A stretch of DNA of 48,449 bases, taken from positions 1-48,449 of the forward strand of contig JAUNTC010000004.1 of the NCBI GenBank assembly GCA_030538915.1, written 5' to 3'. This document shows positions 31,792-41,918 of this stretch, one piece after another. The notes under the pieces are model-generated. The model saw only the letters and a program-made list of their open reading frames with translations. It did no database searches and was not told the DNA's origin. The number at the start of each line of letters is the position of its first letter. Position 1 is the stretch's first letter. Origin of the DNA: Lachnospiraceae bacterium (GTDB taxonomy: Bacteria > Bacillota > Clostridia > Lachnospirales > Lachnospiraceae). The position numbers and the translations under genes are program-made.

Positions 31792-32775
31792 ATGACAGTA
31801 ACAGAGATTGCAAAGCTTGCGGGAGTATCGAAGGCGTGTGTGTCGAGGTACTTTAACCATGGTTATGTGAGCGAAGAAAAGAAAAAAAGAATCAAAGAAG
31901 TGATAGAGCAGACGGGGTACGTGCCGCCGAAGAAGATGCAGGAGAAAATGCAGGAAAAGAAGCCGACAGTTGGCGTGATCATTCCTAAGATCAATTCGGA
32001 AAGTATTTCAAGAATGATCGCTGGTGTGGCTCAGGTTTTAAACAGAGAGGGATATCGAATGTTGCTTGCAGATACGGAGAACAGCATTGAAAAAGAGATT
32101 CAGTATTTGCAGTCTTTTAAGCAGGATGATTTGGCCGGGATTATATTCAGTGCAACGATCATTACAAAGCAGCACCATGAATTATTACAGTCCATGGACA
32201 TTCCAGTCGTTATTCTGGGTCAGGATGTGGAAGAGTATTCCTGCGTATATCACGATGATTACGGAGCGGCAGCAGCTATGGCAGAGAAGCTGGTGAGCCT
32301 TGACCGAAAGAAGTATGGTGCCATTTTCGTTACAGCGAAGGATAAAGCGGCCGGTGATGCCAGATATCGTGGGTTCATGGATGTGATGAAAAAGCATGGG
32401 ATTGTAGTAGACAAGGATGCGATTGTGTATTCTGATTTTTCACTGGAATCCGGATATGATGCTGCGGAGCAACTTTTCTTGAAGGCGCCTGAGACGGAGG
32501 GTATTTTCTGTGCGACAGATACGATCGCGATTGGTGCGATCCAGTATCTGAAAGGGATAGAGAAGAAGATTCCAGAAGATGTGGCAGTTACGGGAGTGGG
32601 ACATTCACGTATGACGGAGATTATTTCGCCGACATTGACAACTTCGCACCTTTTTTACAAGTCGACAGGAATAGAAGGAGCGGATGGGCTATATGTGGGA
32701 ATGTCCGGATATTTTCAAAGTGGATGGACAGTGGATTGTCATGACATCGCCACAGGGGATGGAACCTCACGGTGA
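31792..32775 (+). pseudogene. LacI-family repressor (ScrR-like), C-terminally truncated by deletion
   Basis: A LacI-type repressor. The N-terminal headpiece is MTVTEIAKLAGVSKACVSRYFNHGYVSEEKKKRIKEVIEQTGYVP. The sugar-binding domain that follows includes VGVIIPKINSESISRMIAGV and ATDTIAIGAIQYL, and ends at PTLTTSHLFYKSTGIEGA near residue 297. After this the frame reads GH32 sequence out of register for 30 residues to a chance TGA, so the native C-terminus of about 25-35 residues is lost. Linkage to a GH32 sucrase marks it as a former sucrose operon repressor. It might still bind DNA, but ligand response is doubtful. Confidence 0.8.
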
Positions 32776-33454
32776 TATTGGACAAAATGTATATTCCTGT
32801 GGGTATTTCCCATTGTATGGCGATTTCAGAGGAGACTATGAACTTGGCGAATACCATGAAGCGGATATGGGATTTGATTACTATGCACCGCAGACTTTTG
32901 AAGCACCGGACGGACGAAGAATTGTTATTGGCTGGATGGGAATGCCGGATGCGGATTATACGAATCCGACTGCAAAGAATCTGTGGCAGCATTGCCTGAG
33001 CATGCCAAGACAGCTTAATTGGGAAAATGACAGGCTTGTAGCAAGACCGGTTGAGGAAATGAAGCAGCTGCGAGAACTGGCAGTTTCATTTTCCTGCAAA
33101 GGAACAGAAGTAGTAGACTGCTCAAAATACACTGAGCTTTTGTTTGAAAACCATGGAGAAGAGCTGGAGATCAAGATTGGCACAGGGGCGACATTGACTT
33201 ACAAAAAGGGAAACGTAAAACTTTCTATAGATACAGATGCCGGATGTGGGAGAAAAACGCGTAAGCTACATTTGCCGGAGTTGAAGAAGATACAGATGTT
33301 CGTCGATGCTTCATCGATAGAGATTTTCTTCAATGATGGAGCATATGTGATGAGCACGAGATTTTATCCGGACGAAATGAAAAAAATCAGTGTAAACGGT
33401 GAAGGAAGCGGTATTTTATATGCATTGAAGCCGATGAAGATACAATGGGCGTAA
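32684..33454 (+). pseudogene. GH32 sucrose-6-phosphate hydrolase (ScrB-like), N-terminally truncated
   Basis: The frame from an internal ATG at 32684 encodes the C-terminal 256 residues of a GH32 enzyme that is normally about 480-500 residues. It begins GYMWECPDIF, which carries the acid/base glutamate of the ECPD motif. It then has FDYYAPQTFEAPDGRRIVIGWMG and the C-terminal beta-sandwich with MFVDASSIEIFFNDG. The N-terminal blades with the nucleophile (WMNDPNG) and RDP motifs are absent, so it cannot cleave sucrose. The 5' end is joined directly to the LacI gene. A terminator follows the stop. Confidence 0.85.
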
Positions 33455-33458
33455 TTTT

Positions 33459-33488
33459 GGAGAGCTGCAATAAAGCAGCTCTCCATTC
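33459..33488. terminator. Bidirectional terminator
   Basis: A perfect 10-bp stem, GGAGAGCTGC with GCAGCTCTCC and a 6-nt loop, lies between the GH32 fragment and the convergent secreted-protein pseudogene. Confidence 0.85.
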
Positions 33489-33489
33489 T

Positions 33490-35958
33490 TTATTTTACTG
33501 TGATTTTTATTGTTTTTCGAACACCGTCCGGTGCAATGATGTAAATCTTGCAGGTGCCTTTTCTGATTGCAGTGATCTTACCGGATTTATTAACCTTCGC
33601 CACAGTGTTGTTTGTTGTGTTGTATCTAAGCCATGGTGCGTGGCTCTTCGGGATCAATGCTTTCTTTTTATCTGCTTTCTTAATCTTTGCTTTGAGCTGG
33701 TAGCTCTTTTTAACTTTCAGTATCTTTTGATCTGGCACATTTGTTATACCGGAAACATTCGTGTAGCGATATACAGTTACAGGAATACGACTTACGATGA
33801 CCTGATCGTGTCCCTGGGCTGCGAACGATGTTTTGTAAGATTCTGTTACTGAATCTTCGAATGTCTTATTCCAGTCGAGGGAATATCCAAGCTGCAGGCT
33901 GACTTCCAGACTGGCCACCGCAGAAATTTCCATAGTGCCGGAAAATCCTGCTCCGAAAGATACGTTATCGCCAGATGTTTTACCACGTTCAAATGAAGTA
34001 GAGAGGGAATAAGACGTTTCGCAAGGATCGTCATATCCGCCCAGGTCATTTAACGTGTCGAAATATGGTCCGGCCTGAAGGACAGCTGCATTTTTCGGGT
34101 CTGTGTAAACACATTTCTTGTCTCGGAAACTGCCAAGAAGACCATCGTTGTCATTGTCGGAGGCTGCGAGGCAGAGGTTGACTCTCTTTGTCGTGACGTC
34201 GTCTCCTTTATTTGCAATCGTATAGTGATCCCGGTCTAAATTGCTGTCATAGTAGCTTTGGGCGATATTGGTGCTCTTGTCGTAGTTGCTGCCACCGATG
34301 GCACCCATTGTCATGTAGTAATCATTGTAATTAATGTCTTTTTCACGGAGGGTGGAGACGAGCATTATTTGTTCGCGTCCTTGATCGTTTCCGTCAAATA
34401 CGCCGGAAACAACATCTGTGATCGCGGCAGAACCGACAAAAGCACTTCCGATACCTTTATCTTCCTTTGTGAAATATTCCGGTGTATAAACGGCATTGAA
34501 TAAAGCTCCGGAATATTCATAAAGGGAACCATTGATAAAGATGTGCTCTGCGGATCTTTGCCCATTGATAGCGACACATTCGGTAGCAATCTGTACTTTC
34601 ACATCAAAGTCTTTGTCTCTGGCTGTCGTAGCCTGTGTCCATTTATTTGCATCGATCCAGTGTCCAGCTATATTGATCGATTTTCTCGTAGCAGAAACAG
34701 AAGCTACAGTAATCTTGCCGTGGTCGATGCCCTTATTGTAACCGGAAACGTCGCCGTTGTTTATGATCTTGCACCAGAATCCTGCACATACAAGCTCATC
34801 CACGCCATTGCCGTCGATATCTCCTGCACTGATCGAAGGAGAGCGCATAGACTCGTAGACATCGGTATCTTTTTTGTTGATTGTTTCTCTTGTCTTGTTA
34901 AGATCGGTATAGACTGTCTGCAATTTTCCAGAAGATACAACAGACCAGCTGTCGCCTTCACTCTTACTTTGATCCTCGCCAAACAGAGTGGCAATCATAG
35001 GCGTGTAAAGCCGGTGATCTGCATTTTTTGGTGCAGAAGAATATTCCTGTCCATAGGAAACAACGCCCAGGTCATCGATACCATCGCCGTCGAAATCGCC
35101 GGTAGTCAGATTACATCCTAATTTATTCTTTAGAACGTCACTTTGGGCGAGCGTTTGATTTTCGCGATAGATACCGTGAAGCATGCGCTTGGAATTACCA
35201 AGACGCGTTAATTTCCCAAAGGTAGTTGGTTTTGTGTATTTATATTCCACAATGCCGTAGTTGTTATCCTTTGCCGGATTGTAGACGACGATCGTGTCAG
35301 TGCCATCACCGTTATAATCGCCGGCTGTGATGGAATAAAAATTCCTTGCCGTAAGGTAATTGAGGCCATTGGCATCATAGGTGCCAGGAAGATCTTACGT
35401 AACTGTCCATGTTTTCTTAATGGTGTCATAGACCATTAGATAATCGCCACCATTGTAATAACCGACATATGCGATGTGATCTTTACGTCCTGTCCCGTTC
35501 GGGTCAAAAGCAACGGCATCCAGATAGTTGAGTGGGGTAACATTGGCACTTGTATCGGCAGAAACTTTCTCCCATCCGCCTTTACTTTCGGCATCAGCAG
35601 GATTGTCGCCGGACATTAGATTCATACTTTCGCCTGGAGTATAATTATCAAATGTAGATACCCACATATTTTTCGGGACAACAGCATTGCCAACATCCCA
35701 TGACTTATATACTGTGAGCTCGTTGTTTTCCGATAGCAGGAACTTTTGCTTACCATTATTGTATGGATTGGTTGTGTTATTGGCATCAAAGTCCGATGGC
35801 AACTCCGGGTTCATAATTTTATCAAATTTTGAAGCTGCCTTTGCATCTGGCATGCTGTGTGTCACGCCTCCCAAAAGGGAAAATAGCATGGTAAATGAGA
35901 CGATGGCACAACCTGCCAGGGTTCGTCGTTTGCGATGACTGGTTCGTTGTTTTGTCAT
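33490..35958 (-). pseudogene. Secreted FG-GAP/VCBS-repeat protein with C-terminal Ig-like domain, interrupted by TAA
   Basis: Two parts of one gene lie in the same frame. The 5' part (35958-35395) has a signal peptide of about 42 residues and ends after TWTVT at a TAA (35397-35395). Beyond it the frame continues without a break as DLPGTYDANGLNYLTARNFYS and on to 33490, about 820 codons in all. Calcium-binding-type repeats appear in GDFDGDGIDDLGV and GDIDGNGVDELVC. Then comes a Ser/Thr-rich segment (SFGAGFSGTMEISAVASLEV) and a C-terminal bacterial Ig-like (BIG2) domain ending IKITVK. The stop may derive from CAA, AAA or GAA by one change. AAGGAG precedes the first ATG. A second start at 35250 has no convincing ribosome binding site. 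Confidence 0.82.
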
Positions 35959-36009
35959 AGAGTCATCTCCTTTCTTTTTTGGGAAAAATTCATATAATTA
36001 TGTATGTAA

Positions 36010-36038
36010 ATTATATAATAGTCTGTGTATTAGTACAA
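36010..36038 (-). promoter_or_regulatory. Sigma-A promoter of the FG-GAP protein gene
   Basis: On the minus strand, TTGTAC (36038-36033) and a perfect TATAAT (36015-36010) are separated by 17 nt. Confidence 0.7.
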
Positions 36039-36138
36039 TATTAAAAAAAGCAACGTTTCGCTGCTTCTCGACTTGAAAAAAAAGAGAAGAAAATGAATCT
36101 TAATATTTCTTAATAAGAAGGTTTTTTACAGAAAAATA

Positions 36139-36147
36139 TGTTATACT
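36139..36147 (+). promoter_or_regulatory. Extended -10 promoter of the large surface protein gene
   Basis: TGTTATACT at 36139-36147 is an extended -10 element about 57 nt before the ATG. No clear -35 is present. Confidence 0.45.
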
Positions 36148-36203
36148 GAACGAAGCTGGAAAATATCTGAAATTTCAGAAAAAAACGAGTAAGGGAGAAA
36201 AAG

Positions 36204-39200
36204 ATGAAGAGGAAAAAGCTGTTAAAAAAAGTGCTTTCTACTTCACTGGCCATTGTGCTTGCAGCGGCAACATTTACGACGATCAGTCATGCCGCTTTAA
36301 AAAAATGGACAGGCGTAGCAGAAGGTGATGTCTTAGTAAAAGACACAATCACAAAAATCACAGACGGCGTAACCGAGCATGAGTTGATCACGAACAACGA
36401 AAAGGGAACCGATCAGAGAATCGATTACCTCTGCGAAGTAAAACCAAGTGATTCCTTAAAAGTAGTTGCAGGTTATGGTAACATGGACCCGACAAAGTGG
36501 TCTCTGACACGTACAACAGACCATGCAAAAGCTTATGAAAAGAAACATCCGGGAGAGACAGTCGTTGCAGCGATCAACGCAGATTTCTTCAATATGGCAA
36601 ATGGAGCGCCGATGGGAGCCCTTGTCATGGATGGAGAGAAATATCACGATGCAAATGGCAGATGGTATTTTGGAGTTACAAAGGATAACAAACCGATCAT
36701 TAGCAATGACAGTGATTTAAGCAATCTTAAGATGGCTGTCGGTGGAGATCAAGTTTTAGTAAGAGATGGAAAAACAGTTGAAGAAAGCAACGAATATGGT
36801 TCAATCAGATATTCTCGTACAGCGATTGGTATTAAAGCCGATGGAAGCATCGTAACATTTGTAACTTATGGTCACAAACCACCGATCTCTAATGGTAGAA
36901 CATATAAAGAGATTGGAGAAATGTTTGCAAAAGAAGGCTGCGTGACAGCACTTGCGTTAGACGGTGGTGGAAGCAGTACTTATGCAGGCAGACCAGAAGG
37001 TACAGACAAACTGGTAGTAAGAAATACACCTGGTGATGGAGCAGAAAGAGCGGTAAGTTCTTCTGTTATGTTCGTTTCGACAAAGGAAAAAACCGGTGTA
37101 TTCGACCACGCAGCACTGACTCCGAATGACGAGTTATACACTCCGAATTCGACTGTAAAAGTAAGCGCACAGGGTGTTGATAACGCAGGATTCCCAATGG
37201 ATCTTCCAGCAGGCGTAAAATATACTCTGGCAGAACAAAGTAAAGAGCTTGGAACGATCGATGCGACAACCGGTGAGTTTAAAGCCAATGATAAACAGGG
37301 AAAAGTAACAGTAAACCTGGAAAAAGATGGTAAAGTCATCGGAGAGACAACATTTGAAATTATTGTTCCGGACAAGATCCAGTTCTCAAATGATGAGATC
37401 AGCCTGGCATTTGATCAGAAGTCAGATCTTGGTCTTACATTAAAGAACAAAGAAAGAGAACTTCACTTTAATGCAGACGATATTAAATGGAGTACAGATA
37501 ATGATAAACTTGGACGCTTCGAAGGAAAAGAATTTATTTCTTCTGACAGCGAGTCATCCGAAGGAACTGTTACAGCGACAAGTGCATACGATGAATCTGT
37601 TAAAGGCGATATCAAAGTTATCGTAGGTAAACTGCCAACAGTTGTATGGGACTTCGAAGATAAGAAAAATGAACAGGGCGAAGTGACAGAAACTGCAGAA
37701 GACTATTATATCGGAAATGGCGACAAAAAAGGAATTCTCACGCATTCTAACTACGGAAGAGGCGGTAAAGAAAGCATTGAGATCGCACAGCTTCAAAATG
37801 ATGAGCCGGTAAGATTTGGATCCAAATCCTTAAAGGTAAATTATGACTTCAGAGAGTGTGGCGAAGTAACAGAAGGAGCTTGTATCGGTACAACTGAAAA
37901 ATTCGAAGTACCGGGAACTCCTACAGCGATCGGTGCATGGGTATATGCACCGGAAGGTGTCGGTATTGAGTACAAAGGTGAAGGCTCACAGGCTGGATTA
38001 TGGCTCAGAGGACAGGTATTAGATGGAAGTGGTAAGCTTGTACCTTATGATTTCACATTAGAACCTAAGAATCCTAAAGTTGCATCCGGTGAGGTACAGC
38101 CGGGTATTTACTGGGAAGGATGGAAATATGTAGAGGCGGATTTAACAAAGATCCAGGCACCGTATAAAATCAATCCAGGTATGACATTCCGACTCATGTT
38201 CGTACACGGAACAAAGATGGGAACTAGAACTGCAAACTCCATTTATTTTGACAATCTGCAGTTCGTATATGGAACAAACGTAGATGACATTGATAATCCA
38301 AAAGTTACATCCTTAACTTTAAATGGTAACAAATTAGAAGATGATGCCGTAGTCAAAGATGATACAGTTACGATCGAAGCACTCTTCGAGGATGTGCAGA
38401 ATAAGTACACATCCGGTATCGACGGTGAAACCGTAAGAATGTACATCGACGGTGAAAATGTTGTTAATAACAAAGACAAATACAATTATGGATATGACAC
38501 ATCCGGAAACAGAGCACAGTTAAGTGATCTCAAGCTCACACCGGGTGAACATACACTGACTGTTGCAGTAAGAGATAAGTTCGGTAATGAGACAACTGTG
38601 ACAAAACATTTCACAGTAGAAAGAGACACACCGGATGAGAATACAAAGGTGCGCGTTGTACCGAAGGAATCCAAAGCCGTATTAGGAAGAGAAGTAAATC
38701 TTCAGATCAAAGCTTCCGATGATACTGTAAAAGAAAACACAACAGAGATTAAATTAGGCAACTTATTTAAAGATTATGAAGTTGTATTTTCCGATGATTT
38801 CGACGGAGATGTTTCATACAGCAAGTTAAATAAGAGCATTAAGATCAAAGCGACAAGAAAAGAAGGCTCTGCACAGGATGCCGATCATGTGATCGCAACG
38901 TTGAAGGTAAAGATTCCGACAACGTTAAAAGAAGATAACAAATTTACTTATACAGTAAGAAATGGTAAATTTACAACAACATCCGACTATTATGACACTT
39001 ATTCAACAAAAGAGAAGAGCCTTGACATCGCAGCTACTTATTCGATCAAAGCAGATGCAGTTATCGTTGGTGGTAAGGATGCAAAGATCAATGTAGAGAC
39101 AGCAGAAGGTAAACCGGCAGCAGATGTTGGTATTTATCTGGAAGAAAATGATGAGCTGGTAGGAAAGACAGATGAAAATGGAGTTCTTACAACAGACAAA

Positions 39201-41858
39201 TTCAACCAGACTTCCGGCGAGTATAAGATCTATGCCAAAGATGATGAAAATGGATTATCCTTTGTTTACAAATTAAACGTATATGATCCACAGGGCGAAA
39301 TAGACGGAAAAGCCGGAACTGTCAGATTCAACGTATCCCGCAATTCTGCAACTGAGAAGAATATCACCTGGTTAAGCAATCCGTTAAGTGAAGGAAAACA
39401 GGAGATTAAATATCGCGTTGCAGGAACCGATAAATGGGAAACACAGATAGCAAGAACGAGAAAGAAAGAATTTACAGCAAACAGTCGCTTTATGATCGCA
39501 AATATCAATGCGACCAGAATTGTTGGGCTTACTCCGGATACAACTTATGAATATAAGATTGGATCAGGAGATGCATACAGCGATGTTGCACAATTTAAAA
39601 CCGATAAAGCCGGAAGAAAGAATAGTAAGTTCTTCCTGATCGGAGATATCCAGGATCCAAACAAAAAAAATCTGGAAAGTATTGTCAATATCTTAAACAA
39701 AGACGACTACAACTTCGGTGTGCAGATCGGTGATGCTATCGATAACGCAGCAGACTTTACAGACTGGAAAGAATTAGGAGACCTCGTAGGAGCAAAAGGT
39801 TTAGGAAGCGTAGACATGATCAACGTCATGGGTAACCATGAATACTATGGAGACGCAAATGCAGACATTGCAGCAGCAATTTACAACAATCCGAATACAA
39901 GAGAAGGCGGATATTACTCTGTACGCTATGGCAATATTTACATTGCAACGATCAACTTTGCAACGACAAAGAGTCAGATCAAGGAAGCAGCAGACTGGTT
40001 AGCAAAGGATGCAGCAAAATCAAATGCGGCATGGAAGATCCTCTGCACACACCAGCCACCATACTTTACAAACTCAACAGGTGGTAATGACTTTGTAAAT
40101 GAATTACTTCCGGATGCAGTAGAAAAAGGCGGAATCGACGTAGTATTCTCAGGACACGATCATACTGCAGGAAGAACATTGCCTCTGAAGGGCGGCAAAG
40201 TCGATGAAGAAAACGGAGTTGTATATTACCTTTGCGGAGCCGCAGGATCAAAGAGATATCCAATCACTACAGGTGATAAGTTCAACTTCAAAGAGTTATT
40301 CAATTCCATTACTGCAGATTACGGCGCAACATACTTAACAGCTTCATCTGACAGCGATGAGATGACAATTGAAATGTATGATGTGACAACAGGCACACAG
40401 CTTGATTCTCTGACATTACAGTCAAAATGCAAGAAGGGCGGACACGATGTTATCTATGATCCTTCTACAAAAAAAATGACCTGTTCCATCTGCAAAGAAG
40501 AAATGGAAAACTATACCGGAAATGCAAAAGACAAAGACGGAAATGAATACTATTTCCTGAATGGAAAAATGCAGACAGGATGGATTCCGGAAGGCGAAGA
40601 TTATAAATACTACAACGAATCCGGTATCGGAGAAAAAGTAACGAAAAAGACAATCCGAGAAGGTACTTGTGTACTGAGAAAGAAAGTAGAATTCAAAGCA
40701 GAATCTGGCGAGAAAAAAGTAGTCGAGTACAAAGATTTTGGTGGTGGACACGAGTACAAAGAGACAGACGGCAAATACGTCTGCACAGTATGTGGACACA
40801 CAAGAATCGACATGAAGGATTGTGATGTAAAATTAAGCTACGACAAATGCACATACACAGGTAAGAAGAGAGCTCCGGAAGTGACAGTAACAGATCCAAA
40901 TGGAAAAGTGCTTGTACATACCGGAAACAAGCATGAAAAAGATTATTCTGTAACTTATTCAGATAATATCGAGATCGGAAAAGCACAGATCAAATTACAT
41001 GCAAGAAAACCTGGTGTATATGTAAATAAAAATGAGTGGCGTGGAGATTATGCCGGTGATGTTTATGTAAACTTCGAGATAAGACCGGATGATCCGACAT
41101 ATGCGACTGCAACTGTAAAAGACGGAAAAGCAAAAGTAGAGTGGAAGGAACCTGAGTTAGTCAAAGACGTAACTTACAACGTATATCATTCTACCGATAA
41201 CAAGAAGTGGAAATTAGTGAAAACAACAGACGAGTTATCATGCAAGATAACAGGCCTGAACAAAAAAGCAAAACACTACTTCCGCATCAACAGTGTGAAA
41301 GTGGGCGCAGATGAAAATTCTTATGAGTCTGTCAAAGGCGTTAACACAGGATTGTTTGTAGACATTCAGTACAATGCAAGCAGACAGCCAAAACTTAGCT
41401 GGAATCGTATCTCCGGAGCGGAATACAAAGTATACCGCGCAACATCCAAGACCGGAAAGATGCGTTTAGTTGCAACAACTAAGAACCGTACATTTACAGA
41501 TACAAAAGTATCACCAAGCTACACCTATTATTATAAAGTTGTAGCAAATGATAAAGTTTCCAGCCAGTTGTATGTAGCAAAGGTAAGACCGGCAGCACCA
41601 AAGATTTCCGCTGTTTATACAAAAGCAGGAAAGACAAAGATCACATGGAAGGGTGTGACCGGAGCAAAGAGCTATGTAGTATACAGAGCGACAAGCAAAT
41701 CTGGCACATATAGCAGAAAAATCGAAACAACAGGAAAGAGCTACATTGATAAAAATGCAAAAGCTAGAAGAACTTATTACTACAAAGTAAAAGTGATCGC
41801 TAAAAATGGCAAGGTAAGTGCATATAGCAATGTAGTTGCAAAGAGAAGTAAAAAATAA
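36204..41858 (+). CDS. Secreted phosphodiester glycosidase / purple-acid-phosphatase-like multidomain protein
   Basis: An 1884-residue exported protein. Residues 1-31 are a signal peptide ending SHA. Residues 60-290 are a phosphodiester glycosidase (NAGPA-like) domain with AAINADFFNMANGAPMG and ALALDGGGSSTYA. Beta-sandwich and Ig-like regions follow. At about 1037-1130 is the FnIII-like cap of purple acid phosphatases, then a metallophosphoesterase (about 1140-1370) with GDIQD, GDAID, GNHEYYGD, THQPPY and GHDHT, all the metal ligands expected. A KDGNEYYFLNGKMQTGW repeat near 1440 resembles cell-wall or glucan-binding repeats. CxxC pairs and about three fibronectin-III domains close the protein (about 1630-1884). 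AGGGAG precedes the ATG. The two catalytic domains suggest stepwise removal of a sugar-1-phosphate diester and its phosphate outside the cell, which is inference. Confidence 0.88.
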   Translation: MKRKKLLKKVLSTSLAIVLAAATFTTISHAALKKWTGVAEGDVLVKDTITKITDGVTEHELITNNEKGTDQRIDYLCEVKPSDSLKVVAGYGNMDPTKWSLTRTTDHAKAYEKKHPGETVVAAINADFFNMANGAPMGALVMDGEKYHDANGRWYFGVTKDNKPIISNDSDLSNLKMAVGGDQVLVRDGKTVEESNEYGSIRYSRTAIGIKADGSIVTFVTYGHKPPISNGRTYKEIGEMFAKEGCVTALALDGGGSSTYAGRPEGTDKLVVRNTPGDGAERAVSSSVMFVSTKEKTGVFDHAALTPNDELYTPNSTVKVSAQGVDNAGFPMDLPAGVKYTLAEQSKELGTIDATTGEFKANDKQGKVTVNLEKDGKVIGETTFEIIVPDKIQFSNDEISLAFDQKSDLGLTLKNKERELHFNADDIKWSTDNDKLGRFEGKEFISSDSESSEGTVTATSAYDESVKGDIKVIVGKLPTVVWDFEDKKNEQGEVTETAEDYYIGNGDKKGILTHSNYGRGGKESIEIAQLQNDEPVRFGSKSLKVNYDFRECGEVTEGACIGTTEKFEVPGTPTAIGAWVYAPEGVGIEYKGEGSQAGLWLRGQVLDGSGKLVPYDFTLEPKNPKVASGEVQPGIYWEGWKYVEADLTKIQAPYKINPGMTFRLMFVHGTKMGTRTANSIYFDNLQFVYGTNVDDIDNPKVTSLTLNGNKLEDDAVVKDDTVTIEALFEDVQNKYTSGIDGETVRMYIDGENVVNNKDKYNYGYDTSGNRAQLSDLKLTPGEHTLTVAVRDKFGNETTVTKHFTVERDTPDENTKVRVVPKESKAVLGREVNLQIKASDDTVKENTTEIKLGNLFKDYEVVFSDDFDGDVSYSKLNKSIKIKATRKEGSAQDADHVIATLKVKIPTTLKEDNKFTYTVRNGKFTTTSDYYDTYSTKEKSLDIAATYSIKADAVIVGGKDAKINVETAEGKPAADVGIYLEENDELVGKTDENGVLTTDKFNQTSGEYKIYAKDDENGLSFVYKLNVYDPQGEIDGKAGTVRFNVSRNSATEKNITWLSNPLSEGKQEIKYRVAGTDKWETQIARTRKKEFTANSRFMIANINATRIVGLTPDTTYEYKIGSGDAYSDVAQFKTDKAGRKNSKFFLIGDIQDPNKKNLESIVNILNKDDYNFGVQIGDAIDNAADFTDWKELGDLVGAKGLGSVDMINVMGNHEYYGDANADIAAAIYNNPNTREGGYYSVRYGNIYIATINFATTKSQIKEAADWLAKDAAKSNAAWKILCTHQPPYFTNSTGGNDFVNELLPDAVEKGGIDVVFSGHDHTAGRTLPLKGGKVDEENGVVYYLCGAAGSKRYPITTGDKFNFKELFNSITADYGATYLTASSDSDEMTIEMYDVTTGTQLDSLTLQSKCKKGGHDVIYDPSTKKMTCSICKEEMENYTGNAKDKDGNEYYFLNGKMQTGWIPEGEDYKYYNESGIGEKVTKKTIREGTCVLRKKVEFKAESGEKKVVEYKDFGGGHEYKETDGKYVCTVCGHTRIDMKDCDVKLSYDKCTYTGKKRAPEVTVTDPNGKVLVHTGNKHEKDYSVTYSDNIEIGKAQIKLHARKPGVYVNKNEWRGDYAGDVYVNFEIRPDDPTYATATVKDGKAKVEWKEPELVKDVTYNVYHSTDNKKWKLVKTTDELSCKITGLNKKAKHYFRINSVKVGADENSYESVKGVNTGLFVDIQYNASRQPKLSWNRISGAEYKVYRATSKTGKMRLVATTKNRTFTDTKVSPSYTYYYKVVANDKVSSQLYVAKVRPAAPKISAVYTKAGKTKITWKGVTGAKSYVVYRATSKSGTYSRKIETTGKSYIDKNAKARRTYYYKVKVIAKNGKVSAYSNVVAKRSKK

Positions 41859-41863
41859 TAGAT

Positions 41864-41896
41864 GGACCGTAGGATGCATGCGTCCTACGGTCTATT
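41864..41896 (+). terminator. Probable terminator of the large surface protein gene
   Basis: A perfect 10-bp stem, GACCGTAGGA with TCCTACGGTC and an 8-nt loop. The T tract after it is weak (TATTGCTATA). Confidence 0.65.
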
Positions 41897-41918
41897 GCTA
41901 TAAAAAAGGAACATGAAA

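Noticed and set aside
32684..32775. A novel C-terminal domain of the LacI-family protein
   Set aside because: These 30 residues are GH32 coding sequence read in the wrong frame, as the GH32 frame over the same bases shows good homology.
34543..35121. A 192-codon open frame on the plus strand inside the FG-GAP pseudogene
   Set aside because: The repeats of the real gene on the minus strand explain the open frame. No start signal is present.
35395..35397. The TAA in the FG-GAP gene as a recoded codon
   Set aside because: TAA is not used for selenocysteine or pyrrolysine, and no frameshift signal is visible. A nonsense mutation or sequencing error is simpler.
40422..40986. Cys-rich antisense ORFs within the large surface protein
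   Set aside because: They overlap each other in several frames and have no ribosome binding sites. The 1884-residue frame is uninterrupted.
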